Shown: in pieces, positions 1 to 8,444 of the stretch | Layout of the letters: each line of letters starts with the position of its first letter | How positions within the stretch are numbered: the stretch's first letter is position 1 | From: UBA1127 sp965116355 | GTDB taxonomy: Bacteria; Chloroflexota; Dehalococcoidia; Lucifugimonadales; UBA1127 | NCBI GenBank assembly: GCA_965116355.1 | Contig: OZ220679.1 | Location: forward strand, 434,001 to 498,000 | DNA: 64,000 nucleotides | Direction of reading: 5' to 3' | The notes under the pieces: generated by a model | The model's database searches: none | What the model was told of the DNA's origin: nothing | Seen by the model: the letters and a program-made list of their open reading frames with translations, nothing else | Position numbers and translations under genes: made by a program

Positions 1-54
1 TACTTCGTCGAAACCGTAACTGCGGCGTACCTCCTTGAATCGGGGCGCCCCCAT
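1..54 (-). CDS. N-terminal fragment, possibly IMP dehydrogenase family
   Basis: Only the first 18 codons lie in the window, beginning at an ATG at 54 and running off the left edge. The start is credible because GGAAG lies about eight bases upstream on the minus strand. The visible residues include RRSYGFDEV, which resembles the opening of GuaB/GuaB3-type proteins (a basic residue pair, Tyr, then an acidic pair before a VPG motif that would lie outside the window). That family assignment rests on a few residues and is tentative. What is well supported is only that a minus-strand gene starts here. Confidence 0.4.
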   Translation of the reverse strand, partial: MGAPRFKEVRRSYGFDEV

Positions 55-192
55 AGGCCACTTCCTTTCTGCGGCGAATGGTTTCGGGGAGTTTAGCAAC
101 GGGGTTTTTCGCCGTCAATTTGCATCGAATACGCTTTGCGCTGACTTTTCGCGCGGCAACGAACATGGGGCCGCAACGGGGTAAACGAAAGA

Positions 193-213
193 GGCCCGTC
201 CGCAGGACAGGCC
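193..213 (-). terminator. Rho-independent terminator after the FAH-family gene
   Basis: Two 8-base arms, GGCCTGTC and GACGGGCC read on the minus strand, pair around a CTGCG loop with one G-T pair. They are followed by a T-rich tract (TCTTTCGTTT). It lies just past the stop of the minus-strand gene ending at 267 and would separate it from the gene starting at 54. Confidence 0.75.
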
Positions 214-266
214 CCTTCCGCCGTATCGTTCTTTGCCGTATGTGGCTTATACAATCCCAAAGCCGA

Positions 267-1031
267 TTACTCGCCCACCACCGGGTTTCGGAGCACCCCG
301 ATGCCGGGGATCTCGACCTCGACGACGTCGCCGGGGTTGAGCTGGCTCGTCTGGCCGGGGGTGCCGGTGTAGATGACGTCGCCCGGGTCGAGGGTGACGT
401 AGCGGCTAATCTCGCTGATGACGGTGGGGATGTCGAAGATCAGGTCCTCAGCGTGGGCGTGGTTGGGCGTCTTCTCGCCATTCACGGTGACCTGAATGGT
501 GAAGTCGAACGGGTTGATGTCGGTGCTGATGTAGGGGCCGAGGGGGCCGAAGGTGTCGGCGCCCTTGGCGCGCCACCACTGCATGTCCTTCTCGGGCCCG
601 TTCTGCCAGTCGCGGGCGCTGACGTCGTTGCCGATGGTGTAGCCGAGGACGTAGTCGAGGGCCTCTTCCTTCGAGACCTTGCTGCACGTCTTGCTGATGA
701 TGGCGACGAGCTCGCCCTCCTCGTCGACGCGGCCTGCGCCATGGGGCAGGACGATGTCCTCGCCGTCGGCGATGATGCAGTTGTGGGGCTTGTAGAAGCC
801 CTCCACGCGCTTGGGGGCGGGCCGCTCGCCAAGGTGGGTGCTGTAGTTCAGCGCGATGGCGATGACCTTGCCGGGCTGCACGGGGGGCAGCAGCTTGACC
901 TCGTCCAGGGTGTGGGTGTGGTCCGTGACCTCGAAGTCCTCGAAGGGCGTCGTGGTGATCTGCTTCACCTTACCGTCTTCCACCACGCCATAAGCGACCT
1001 CGCCGTGGGCGTAGTACCGGGCAAACTGCAT
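267..1031 (-). CDS. Fumarylacetoacetate hydrolase family protein
   Basis: A 254-residue protein of the FAH superfamily, which cleaves or decarboxylates acylpyruvate-type or hydroxyhepta-diene-dioate intermediates of aromatic-compound breakdown. Visible family motifs are NYSTHLGE near residue 63, the metal-binding acid cluster in EEGELVAII near residue 105, GYTIGNDVSARDWQ near 130, the KGADTFGPLGP segment near 155, and TGTPG near 225. Length and order fit a single-domain FAH fold. The start is ATG with AGGGAAAA just upstream. It stands alone on the minus strand with a terminator behind it. The substrate cannot be told from sequence, and other roles such as oxaloacetate decarboxylase-like activity are possible. 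Confidence 0.9.
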   Translation of the reverse strand: MQFARYYAHGEVAYGVVEDGKVKQITTTPFEDFEVTDHTHTLDEVKLLPPVQPGKVIAIALNYSTHLGERPAPKRVEGFYKPHNCIIADGEDIVLPHGAGRVDEEGELVAIISKTCSKVSKEEALDYVLGYTIGNDVSARDWQNGPEKDMQWWRAKGADTFGPLGPYISTDINPFDFTIQVTVNGEKTPNHAHAEDLIFDIPTVISEISRYVTLDPGDVIYTGTPGQTSQLNPGDVVEVEIPGIGVLRNPVVGE

Positions 1032-1217
1032 TTTCCCTCCTTCAATGCATTGCGGCGAATGTGTTGGAGAAGAGTATAACGAATTTCGTTACGGATGCCC
1101 AAGGGGTTTGGCAGTGAATTTCAGGGCAGTGCGAAAACCGGAACCCGAGTGGGGGCTGAGGGGGCGTGCTTCAACAGGCACAGCAAAGACGGGAGGACTG
1201 TTGGGTAGATCGTCCGG

Positions 1218-1904
1218 TTACACCCAGGGAAGCTGCGAAGACGGGTTGTCGATTCCCGTGATGCGGATGGAGGAGTGGGCCTTGTAGATGCGGTTGATGT
1301 TGATGAGGAGCGACGTGAAGTGCTCGACGTAGCGGGAGTTGACGAGGGCGCCGCCGTTGACGGCGCGGACACCCTTGATGCACTGGGCAAGCTCCATGAC
1401 CTTGGCCTTGGCGTCGGGGTCGTCGCCGCAGACCACGACGTCGCAGTCGAGGCCGCGAAGGGGCATGAGCAGATCGATGGCGCTGAGGTTGTGGAAGGCG
1501 CCGACGACCGAGGATTCGGGCAGCAGGTCGCGGGCTTCCTCGGCGGCGGACCCGGCGGGCACGGGGAGGGCCTGCGCCGAACCCTTGATGAAGGCCAAGG
1601 GCGCGACGACGTTGACGATGACCTTGCCGCGCAGGTGCGGCTCGAGCTCGGTCAGGGTCTCCTTCTGGGCGGAGTAGGGCACGGCGATGAAGACGATCTC
1701 CCCCATGCGGGCGGCCTGCTCGTTGGTGCCGCCCATGACGGTGGTGGCGGGGTAGTTCTGGGGCAGCAGCGTTCGCACGTCGGCGGCGGCGGCAACGCCT
1801 CGCTGCGGGTCGCGTGACCCGAGGAAGACCTGCTCGCCGATGATGGCGAACCGCAGGGCAAGTCCCCGGCCCTCCGGTCCCGTGCCGCCGATAAAGGAGA
1901 TCAT
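1218..1904 (-). CDS. npdG: F420-dependent NADP reductase (NADPH:F420 oxidoreductase)
   Basis: A 228-residue Rossmann protein that would transfer hydride between NADPH and coenzyme F420. It opens with MISFIGGTGPEGRGLA, the dinucleotide-binding loop typical of this family. GSRDP follows at the end of the second strand, where the NADP phosphate is held. The start chosen is the ATG at 1904, which puts the glycine-rich loop at the N-terminus and has GGGAG upstream. An in-frame upstream ATG at 1985 would add 27 unlikely residues. It agrees with the two LLM-family genes at 14.4-16.2 kb in pointing to F420 use. Related NAD(P)-binding oxidoreductases are an alternative, but the family match is strong. 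Confidence 0.85.
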   Translation of the reverse strand: MISFIGGTGPEGRGLALRFAIIGEQVFLGSRDPQRGVAAAADVRTLLPQNYPATTVMGGTNEQAARMGEIVFIAVPYSAQKETLTELEPHLRGKVIVNVVAPLAFIKGSAQALPVPAGSAAEEARDLLPESSVVGAFHNLSAIDLLMPLRGLDCDVVVCGDDPDAKAKVMELAQCIKGVRAVNGGALVNSRYVEHFTSLLININRIYKAHSSIRITGIDNPSSQLPWV

Positions 1905-2090
1905 TTGCGGGCGCTCCCGGCCATTTTTTGGTGCCCAAAAATGGGCACGCAACAAATACAGCATAGCAGACATTGCCAGAATCACGTAATTGAACGGCCA
2001 ATGAAGCTATGGACACGATGCGACTGGAAGCCTCGGCGCGGGCCGGTTCGCACGGCGGAATCGACGGCGGGGTATGGTATGCTGCCTGCT

Positions 2091-3041
2091 ATGGAAACCG
2101 CTACGGCCATACGGGACACGCTGGTGCGGCGCTCGCTGCTTGCGGTCTCTCCGCTGGACGGCGACGGTCTGGCGCGGGCGGCCGCGTCGGGGGCCGACGC
2201 CGTCGTGCTCGACATGGCGCGAGGGGCGGCGGCCCACCGTCGCGAGGAGGCCCGGCGCGCGCTTGGCGCGGCGACGGCGTCGCTGGCCGGGTCCGGCGCG
2301 GAGCTCCTGCTGTGGACGGACGCGGCGGCGGCGGCGGCGGATTTGGCGTCGATGGACATGGCGGCGGGGGTTGTCTCTGGTGTGCTGGTGACCGCCGGTA
2401 CGCCGGACGACGTTGCCGGCGTCGACGCCGCCCTGGGCGACTGGGAGGCGTCGCGTGGCATCGCGGCAGGCGCGGTGAACGTGGAGGTTGTGCTGCCGTC
2501 GGGGACGGCGGTCGTCGATTGCGTGGCAATTGCGGCGGCGAGCTCGCGTGTCGTCGCGCTCGCGCTGGACGAGGAGGCGTTGCTGCGGCCGGCGAGGGAG
2601 CACAACGCTGCGAGGCGGGACCTCGCGTCGTACTACCGGGGCGCGCTGGTGATGGCCGCCCGGTCGCTGGACATGCAGGCGCACGGGGCCGTCGCGAAGG
2701 GGTCCGGTGCGCTGGTGGCGGGGTACGCGGCCGTGGGCCGGCGCATGGGGCTGCGGGGCGCGCTCTGCTTCGACGCCGACGTGGTCTCGCTGGTCAACGC
2801 CGGGTTCAGCCCCGGCGCGTCGGAGGTCGAAGCGGCAGGCCGCGTGCTGTCGGCGATGGCGGCGGCTGTCTCGGAGGGACGGGGCGCGATCGCGGCTTCA
2901 ACCGGGACGATGGCGGACCTCGCCAACGTGCGGCAGGCGCAGGCGGTCATCGCGCGGGCTGAGGCCATCGCCGCTCGCTCGGCAGCGCCCTCCGTCGAGG
3001 ACGCATCCGGGCAGGAAGGGAGCGCACCGCCTTGGCGCTAG
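2091..3041 (+). CDS. Degenerate CitE-like (HpcH/HpaI family) protein
   Basis: A 316-residue Ala-rich protein, first of three consecutive CitE-like genes. It has the barrel layout of the HpcH/HpaI aldolase/citrate lyase beta family: VVLDMARGAAAHRREEARRAL corresponds to the strand that in active members reads LDLEDSVAPxxK, and DADVVSLVN and SEVEAAGRVL fit the C-terminal part. The acidic metal and acid-base residues of the first motif are gone, so a catalytic role is doubtful. ATG 2091 lies seven bases after a TATGCT box, so the message may be leaderless. An in-frame ATG at 2079 is an alternative. Its last 10 bases overlap the next gene. The family call is moderate and the function unknown. Confidence 0.6.
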   Translation: METATAIRDTLVRRSLLAVSPLDGDGLARAAASGADAVVLDMARGAAAHRREEARRALGAATASLAGSGAELLLWTDAAAAAADLASMDMAAGVVSGVLVTAGTPDDVAGVDAALGDWEASRGIAAGAVNVEVVLPSGTAVVDCVAIAAASSRVVALALDEEALLRPAREHNAARRDLASYYRGALVMAARSLDMQAHGAVAKGSGALVAGYAAVGRRMGLRGALCFDADVVSLVNAGFSPGASEVEAAGRVLSAMAAAVSEGRGAIAASTGTMADLANVRQAQAVIARAEAIAARSAAPSVEDASGQEGSAPPWR

Positions 3042-4372
3042 CGGACTACCTCCTGCCGCACGAGCGCGTGGCCGCCGAGAGCGGGCACGTGGCCGTCACC
3101 AACCTGCGCCTCATTCATTATGTCCCGCGTTCCGGCGCACCCCTGTTTCGCGAGTTCCCGTTTGGCTCAGTGACGGGCATCCGTCTGGCGCAGCGACCTC
3201 GGATCACGACGGTCGTGCTGGGGTTGCTCATCGCCGGACTGAGCCTGCTGGCGGGCCCCGGCACGACATTGCAGTTGGCCGCGGCGGGACTCGGCGCGGC
3301 GGCCGTACTGCTTGGCATCATCTTCGGCGACCTCGCGCTGGTGGTCTCGACGGACTCGGACGCAGGCAAACCTCGGCGGCTGCCGCTGCGGGAGGCGGGC
3401 CGCCGGGAGGGCCAGCAGATCACCGCCATCGCGCGGGCGGCCATGAACGGCGACTACGACTTCGTGCCGGAGCCGGCGGCGGCGCTTGCGCCACCCGCAA
3501 TCGCGCGCTCTGCATTGCTGCTCGCGGCCGACGATGCCGCGTCGACGCTGGCGGCGCTGGAGGGCGACGCCGACGCGCTCTGCCTGGACCTGACGACACT
3601 GGTGCACCCATCGAGGCGGGAAGCGGCGCGTGAGTTGACTCGCAGCGCAGTCTCGGCGGCGGAGCGGGCCGGGCGGCGCGTGTGGGTTCGCGTAAGCCTC
3701 GGCGAGGCGGAGGCGGACCTGGCGGCGTGCGTGCAGCCGGGGCTCTCGGCGATCGTGGCGGCAGCGGAGTCGCCGGAGGACGTGCGACGGCTCGACGCGT
3801 TGCTCGGCGAGAAGGAGGGCGAACGAGGCGTACGCGAGCGCGTGCGCCTAATCGTGCAGGTCGAATCGGCTGCCGGCGCCTTGGCGCTCCGCGAGACGCT
3901 TTCGGCCTCGCCACGCGTAAGTGGCGCGATCGCCGCCACGCACGACGCGCTCGACCTGCTGGGGAGGCCGGACGTGAGGTCGGCGTGGACTGCGCTACGC
4001 CCGCCCGTGCTCCCGGAGACGGCGCACCTGCGGGGACGCATAACGGCCGCGACGGCGGAGGCCGCCGTGCCGGTGTACGCATGCCTCGCGACGGGCATCG
4101 CACCGGGCAGGCTCCAGGAGGCGCTCGGACGCGACTCCGCCGCGCGGCTGGCGGAAGGGGCTGCGGCGGCGAGAGCTCACGGGTACCGGGGCGCGGTCAC
4201 GCTGCACCCGGAGGCCGTCGAGGCGTGCAACGCGGTCTTCCCGGGCTCGGCCCTGGCGAGTGCGCCGGCGCCGGCCGCGGCACCGCCGTCACCGTGGCAG
4301 CCGGTGGTGCCGTCGCATTTCGGCATAGGCGTGCCGCCGCGGGAGACGGCGCCGGCAAGGGAGGAGAGCTAG
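3032..4372 (+). CDS. PH-like/two-TM domain fused to a degenerate CitE-like domain
   Basis: A 446-residue protein with two parts. Residues 1-~125 resemble a bacterial PH-type (YdbT/bPH-like) module. LLPHERVAAESGHVAVTNLR and LIHY lead into a hydrophobic hairpin (VVLGLLIAGLSLLAG and LGAAAVLLGIIFG, about residues 67-105) and a further beta segment. From about 160 to 400 the sequence follows the CitE-like barrel: LCLDLTTLVHPSRRE, VQVESAAGALALRE and VTLHPEAVEACN. The first catalytic motif has lost its acidic pair. The C-terminus is a Pro/Ala-rich tail. The start is TTG at 3032 with GGAAGGGAG nine bases upstream, overlapping the previous stop. The fusion suggests a membrane-tethered ligand-binding or regulatory protein, which is inference. 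Confidence 0.6.
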   Translation: MALADYLLPHERVAAESGHVAVTNLRLIHYVPRSGAPLFREFPFGSVTGIRLAQRPRITTVVLGLLIAGLSLLAGPGTTLQLAAAGLGAAAVLLGIIFGDLALVVSTDSDAGKPRRLPLREAGRREGQQITAIARAAMNGDYDFVPEPAAALAPPAIARSALLLAADDAASTLAALEGDADALCLDLTTLVHPSRREAARELTRSAVSAAERAGRRVWVRVSLGEAEADLAACVQPGLSAIVAAAESPEDVRRLDALLGEKEGERGVRERVRLIVQVESAAGALALRETLSASPRVSGAIAATHDALDLLGRPDVRSAWTALRPPVLPETAHLRGRITAATAEAAVPVYACLATGIAPGRLQEALGRDSAARLAEGAAAARAHGYRGAVTLHPEAVEACNAVFPGSALASAPAPAAAPPSPWQPVVPSHFGIGVPPRETAPAREES

Positions 4373-4375
4373 GCC

Positions 4376-5353
4376 ATGCCGCCCGTTCGACGCTCCATGC
4401 TGTTCACGCCGGCCAACATGCGCCGGTTTGTGGAGGGCGTCTGGCGGCACGGGGCGGACGTGGTTGTGCTGGACCTTGAGGACTCGGTGGCGCCGGAGGA
4501 AAAGGCGTCGGTCCGCGCGGGCGTCCAGGAGGCCATCGCGCTGGTGCTTCGCGGCGGGGCGGAGGCCGCGCTGCGCGTGAACGTCGACGCGGTGGCGGCG
4601 GACTGCGAGGCGGGCGTGTGGCCGGGCCTGTGCGCCATCATCCTGCCCAAGGCCGAGTCTGCCGAGCAGGTGCGGGAGATCGACGCGCTGCTCTCGCGGC
4701 TGGAAGCGGCGCGGAACATGGCCGACGGCGGCGTGGAGATCATGCCGATGATCGAGTCGGCGGCGGGCGTGCGGAACGCGTACGAAATCGCGTCGGCGAG
4801 CGCGCGGGTGCGGTCCTTCGGCGTGCTGGGCGAGGCGGACCTGACGGCGGACCTGGGCATCGCCTTCGACGACCTTCACGAGATCGACGTGCTGGGCCAC
4901 GCGCGGGGCGAGGTGGGGCTCGTGGCGCGGGCGTTGGGGCTGACGGTCAACGGCCGCGTGTGGACCTCGGGCCGCTCGACCATCGCGGACTACGGCGACG
5001 CGGAGGCGTTGGACCGCTCGATGCGGGCGTCGTGGGAGGGCGGGTGCCGGAGCACGTTCTGCGTGCACCCGGCGCAGGTTGCCGCCGCCAACCGGGGCCT
5101 GCGGCCCTCGGAATCGGACGTGGCCGTGTGCGCCGAGGCCGTTCGCGCTTACACGGAGGCGCAGCGGCAGGGGCTGCCCTACGGTGTCAGGCAGGGCGCC
5201 ATCATCGACGCGCCGGCGGCCCGGTCGGCGCTGGCGACCATCGGGTACGCGATGGAATGCGGGACGAAGGACGCCGTCAAGCTGCTTCGGCGCCGGGAGA
5301 TGGATCGCGAGTTGGAAGAGGCCGCGTCAGCCGAGGGCGCTGGTCCCTGCTGA
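4376..5353 (+). CDS. CitE-like aldolase/lyase (HpcH/HpaI family)
   Basis: A 325-residue protein that keeps the full motif set of citrate lyase beta-like enzymes: VVLDLEDSVAPEEK near residue 31, LRVNVD near 66, IILPKAES near 88, MIESAAGV near 125, GEADLTADLGI near 150 and FCVHPAQV near 225. Members cleave or form short acyl-CoA C-C bonds using Mg2+. The exact substrate (citramalyl-, malyl- or other CoA thioester) is not visible. It follows the fusion gene by three bases with GGGAGGAGAG upstream, so the three CitE-like genes form one unit. Only this copy looks catalytically intact. Its last 27 bases overlap the convergent gene ending at 5327. Confidence 0.85.
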   Translation: MPPVRRSMLFTPANMRRFVEGVWRHGADVVVLDLEDSVAPEEKASVRAGVQEAIALVLRGGAEAALRVNVDAVAADCEAGVWPGLCAIILPKAESAEQVREIDALLSRLEAARNMADGGVEIMPMIESAAGVRNAYEIASASARVRSFGVLGEADLTADLGIAFDDLHEIDVLGHARGEVGLVARALGLTVNGRVWTSGRSTIADYGDAEALDRSMRASWEGGCRSTFCVHPAQVAAANRGLRPSESDVAVCAEAVRAYTEAQRQGLPYGVRQGAIIDAPAARSALATIGYAMECGTKDAVKLLRRREMDRELEEAASAEGAGPC

Positions 5354-6832
5354 GGTCTTTCCTCGCGGGGCGGCCGAATGCTCGGCCTCAGCGCGGCGAG
5401 CGATGGCCCGCACCATGCCGCGAAAGATCCACGCGTGCAGCGGGTACAGCACGTACCAGTAGACAAGCCCCATGAGCCCTCTCGGAACAAAGGCTGCCGT
5501 TTGCTCGAGCGTTGAGGCGCCGTCGGGGCCCGGGTGGACATCAAACTGGAGCCAGGCGCGTCCCGGCGTCTTCATCTCCGCGCGAAGGCGCAGCAGGCGG
5601 TCCGGCTCGATGGACTCGACGCGCCAGAAGTCGAGCGCGTCGCCGACACGAAGCTCGTCCGGATGGCGTCGGCCGCGCCGCAGGCCAGCGCCGCCGATGG
5701 CGCGGTCCATCATGCCGCGGAGGCGCCACAGCCAGTTGGCGAAGTGCCATCCCCTCCGTCCGCCGATGCCCGTGACCACCCGATAGACCACTTCGGGCGG
5801 GGCGGCAACCGCCACCCTCCGATGTTCGAGAATCATGCCCGACTGCGTCTCCGTTCGGACCTCGTCAGCCGCCGCCTGCGACCGGCCGTGGGCGTCACTC
5901 CACGCGGTCTCGATGCTGCCCCGCTCGAGGTCGTCGATGACAGCGGCGAGGGCACCCTCATAGCCGAGGGGATGGATGTCGGGGAAGAGATCGCGGGCGG
6001 TGGTGTTACGGACGACGACGTCGTTGCGCAAGCCGTCGATGAGCGGGCCGCCAATGCTGGCGGGGATGGGCGTCACCAGGTGCACCCAGTACGAGGAGAG
6101 CCTCGGCGTGAGGACGGGGACGGGCAGGAGCAGCCGCCTGAGGCCACGGGCGCGGGCGTAGCCAAGCATCATGCCGCCGTAGGTCACGACGTCCCGGCCG
6201 CCAATCTCGACCATCCTGCCCGCGCTCGCCGGACAACCGAGGGCGGCGGCGAGGTAGTCGAGCAAGTCACCGACGGCGATGGGCTGCACGCGAGAGTAGA
6301 TCCACCGTGGGCAGACCATGACCGGCAGCCGTTCGACGAGGTAGCGCACCATCTCGAAGGAGATGCTCCCGGCCCCGACGATGACGGCGGCGCGAAACTC
6401 GGTGACCGGGACACCGGCCTCGCGGAGAGCGTCGCCGGTCTCCTGGCGCGAGCGGAGGTGCTCGGAAAGCTTGGCGCCGGGGTCGCCGAGACCGCCGAGG
6501 TATACGATGCGGCGCACGCCGGCCTGCTGAGCGGCCTCGGCGAAGGCGCGGGCCGCGCGAATGTCGGTGTCGCGGAAGCCATGGCCCTTCGCCATGCTGT
6601 GGACGAGATAGTAGGCGCAGTCGACGCCTTCCAGCGCCAGGGCAAGCGTCGCCGGATCAAGGACGTCGCCGATGGCAATCTCGACGTCGCGGGCCCAGGG
6701 ACGTGCCTCGACGCGGCCTCGGCTGCGTGCGAGCACGCGGACGGGGTAGCCCTCGCGCACGAGCCTCGGCGCGAGGCGGCCGCCGATGTAGCCGGTGGCG
6801 CCGGTTACGAGGATCTTGCGTTGTTCCAGCAT
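5327..6832 (-). CDS. NAD(P)-binding SDR protein with C-terminal DUF2867 domain
   Basis: A 501-residue two-domain protein. The N-terminal ~300 residues form an atypical SDR/NmrA-like Rossmann domain: KILVTGATGYIGGRLAPRL at residue 6, DCAYYLVHSM near 90, RIVYLGGLGD near 118, ending with FPDIHPLGYEGAL near 300. The C-terminal ~160 residues match DUF2867, a SRPBCC-like lipid-binding fold: VVYRVVTGIGGRRGWHFANW, RVGDALDFWRVESIEP, and VYWYVLYPLHAWIFRGM at the end. This arrangement is common in actinobacteria and Chloroflexota, with no settled function; an isoprenoid- or lipid-processing role is speculative. The gene is monocistronic, and its 3' end overlaps the convergent CitE gene. Confidence 0.85.
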   Translation of the reverse strand: MLEQRKILVTGATGYIGGRLAPRLVREGYPVRVLARSRGRVEARPWARDVEIAIGDVLDPATLALALEGVDCAYYLVHSMAKGHGFRDTDIRAARAFAEAAQQAGVRRIVYLGGLGDPGAKLSEHLRSRQETGDALREAGVPVTEFRAAVIVGAGSISFEMVRYLVERLPVMVCPRWIYSRVQPIAVGDLLDYLAAALGCPASAGRMVEIGGRDVVTYGGMMLGYARARGLRRLLLPVPVLTPRLSSYWVHLVTPIPASIGGPLIDGLRNDVVVRNTTARDLFPDIHPLGYEGALAAVIDDLERGSIETAWSDAHGRSQAAADEVRTETQSGMILEHRRVAVAAPPEVVYRVVTGIGGRRGWHFANWLWRLRGMMDRAIGGAGLRRGRRHPDELRVGDALDFWRVESIEPDRLLRLRAEMKTPGRAWLQFDVHPGPDGASTLEQTAAFVPRGLMGLVYWYVLYPLHAWIFRGMVRAIARRAEAEHSAAPRGKTSAGTSALG

Positions 6833-6994
6833 CTCATTCCTCTATCAGTGAAAACGGATGAGACACCTTGAGGGTGATGTTCTGACCGGCCAGGCCGAGG
6901 TACGTTCTGAGCGAAGACAAAGGGAAAGCCACCGAACAATGATTGGCGCTGTTGGCTTTCGTTTGAACGAATTTGGGTGTTTGCGGCCGTCCCC

Positions 6995-8320
6995 CTACAA
7001 CATCCCATCCCCCCGCAGCGCGGTGAACGCCTGCTCGAAGCCGGCGAGGGTGTTCTGGATGTCGGCCTCCGTGTGGGCCGCGGAGACGAGGCCGGAGGGG
7101 CGGCCGCTCATGAGGTCGACACCGGCGTTGATGGCGGCGAGACGCATGGCGGAGACCAACGCCGGCGACGTCGCCGACTGGCTCTCGTCCGGGCGCAGGT
7201 GCTCGGCGTCCGAGCACTGGCACTGGGACCCAAGGCGCACCTGGAAGATGGATGCCACGCCATAGGCGCAGCCCGGCACCTCCATTCGCGTCATCAGGTC
7301 GTTGAGGCCTGCGCGCAGCGTTGCGGCACGCGCGTCGGCGATGGCGTTCGGCTCGCCTGTTGCGACGATCTGGAGCGCGGCCGCGCCCGCCGACGCCGAA
7401 ATTGGATTGGCGTTGAACGTGCCGGGGTGGGCGACGCGGTTGTCGCCGGTGTGGTCGCCGTGGGCAATCATGTCGATGATGTCAGCGCGGCCGCACACGG
7501 CGCCGCCGGGAAGCCCGCCCGCGAGGATCTTCGCGAGCGTCGTAACGTCGGGGGTGACGCCGTACAGCGCCTGCGCGCCGCCGGGAGAGACGCGGAAGCC
7601 GGTCACCACCTCATCGAAGACCAGCAGCACGCCGTGCTTCTGCGTCAGGTCGCGAAGCGCATGGAGGAACTCCGGGTAGACGGGCTTGTGGCCCATGCTC
7701 GCGCCGGTGGGTTCCAGGATGACGGCGGCGATGTCGTCATGCGCTTCCAGCGCGGCCTCCACCTGCGCCGGGTCGTTGGGGGGCACGACGTAGGACAGCG
7801 CGGCCACCTCCGGCGCGATGCCGCCGAGGTTGCGGCTCGAGCCCACGGCGAGCAGGTCGTTCCAGCCATGGAAGTGGTCTGTAAACCGGAGGACGTGGGT
7901 CTTTCCGGTGTAGGCCCTTGCCAGCCGGAGGGCGAGCATCGTCGCCTCCGTGCCGGACGACGTGAACCGCACGCGCTCCGCGGAAGGCACCAGCCGCTGC
8001 ACCCAGCGCGCCCATTCCATCTCCTCCAGGTGGCTGGCGCCGCGGTGCGTGCCGTGGGTCAAGGCCTCGTGGACGGCCTGCATGACCTCGGGCCGGCCGT
8101 GGCCGAGGAGCAGGGCGCCGTGGCCCATGACGTAGTCGATGTACTCGTTGCCGTCGATGTCCCACTTGCGGCTGCCGTCGGTGTGGGTCACCACCAGGGG
8201 GAACGGCGTCACGTAGCGGGTGTCGTGGGTGACGCCGTCGGGAAAGATGCCGACGGCCTCCGTGTGGAGGGCCGCCGACCCCGGGTGCTGTTGCGCGTAC
8301 AGTTCCTGAATCGTCGACAT
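6995..8320 (-). CDS. Class III PLP aminotransferase, glutamate-1-semialdehyde aminomutase-like
   Basis: A 441-residue PLP enzyme of aminotransferase class III. Visible motifs: DGNEYIDYVMGHGALLLGH (substrate entrance), RFTSSGTEATMLALRLAR (PLP phosphate loop), HFHGWND, VLLVFDEVVTGFR (Asp that contacts the pyridine nitrogen), and TTLAKILAGGLPGGAV containing the Schiff-base lysine. Sequence style is closest to GSA aminomutases (HemL-like), but many such paralogs act on other amino acids. No other tetrapyrrole genes are nearby, so a heme role is not assumed. It is a single minus-strand gene whose 5' end faces the threonine synthase gene across a short divergent region. Confidence 0.85.
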   Translation of the reverse strand: MSTIQELYAQQHPGSAALHTEAVGIFPDGVTHDTRYVTPFPLVVTHTDGSRKWDIDGNEYIDYVMGHGALLLGHGRPEVMQAVHEALTHGTHRGASHLEEMEWARWVQRLVPSAERVRFTSSGTEATMLALRLARAYTGKTHVLRFTDHFHGWNDLLAVGSSRNLGGIAPEVAALSYVVPPNDPAQVEAALEAHDDIAAVILEPTGASMGHKPVYPEFLHALRDLTQKHGVLLVFDEVVTGFRVSPGGAQALYGVTPDVTTLAKILAGGLPGGAVCGRADIIDMIAHGDHTGDNRVAHPGTFNANPISASAGAAALQIVATGEPNAIADARAATLRAGLNDLMTRMEVPGCAYGVASIFQVRLGSQCQCSDAEHLRPDESQSATSPALVSAMRLAAINAGVDLMSGRPSGLVSAAHTEADIQNTLAGFEQAFTALRGDGML

Positions 8321-8356
8321 GCCGCCCCCCTCAATGCGAAAGTTGCCTGCGTCGCC

Positions 8357-8389
8357 GCCCGCCCTTCGAGAGCCTCAGGGCGAACGGGC
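8357..8389. repeat. Palindromic repeat, family B copy 1
   Basis: Arms GCCCG/TTCG and CGAACGGGC enclose the family core CTCAGGGC. The copy lies in the divergent region between the aminotransferase and threonine synthase genes. Other copies are at 14292, 20783, 37997 and 49566. Confidence 0.7.
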
Positions 8390-8444
8390 CAAACTGCCTC
8401 CCTATGCTATCATGGCCGCGCCCGATTTCGATGATGGAGCCGTG

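Noticed and set aside
6995..8320. Naming the aminotransferase hemL
   Set aside because: Motifs are shared by many class III aminotransferases and no tetrapyrrole genes are near.
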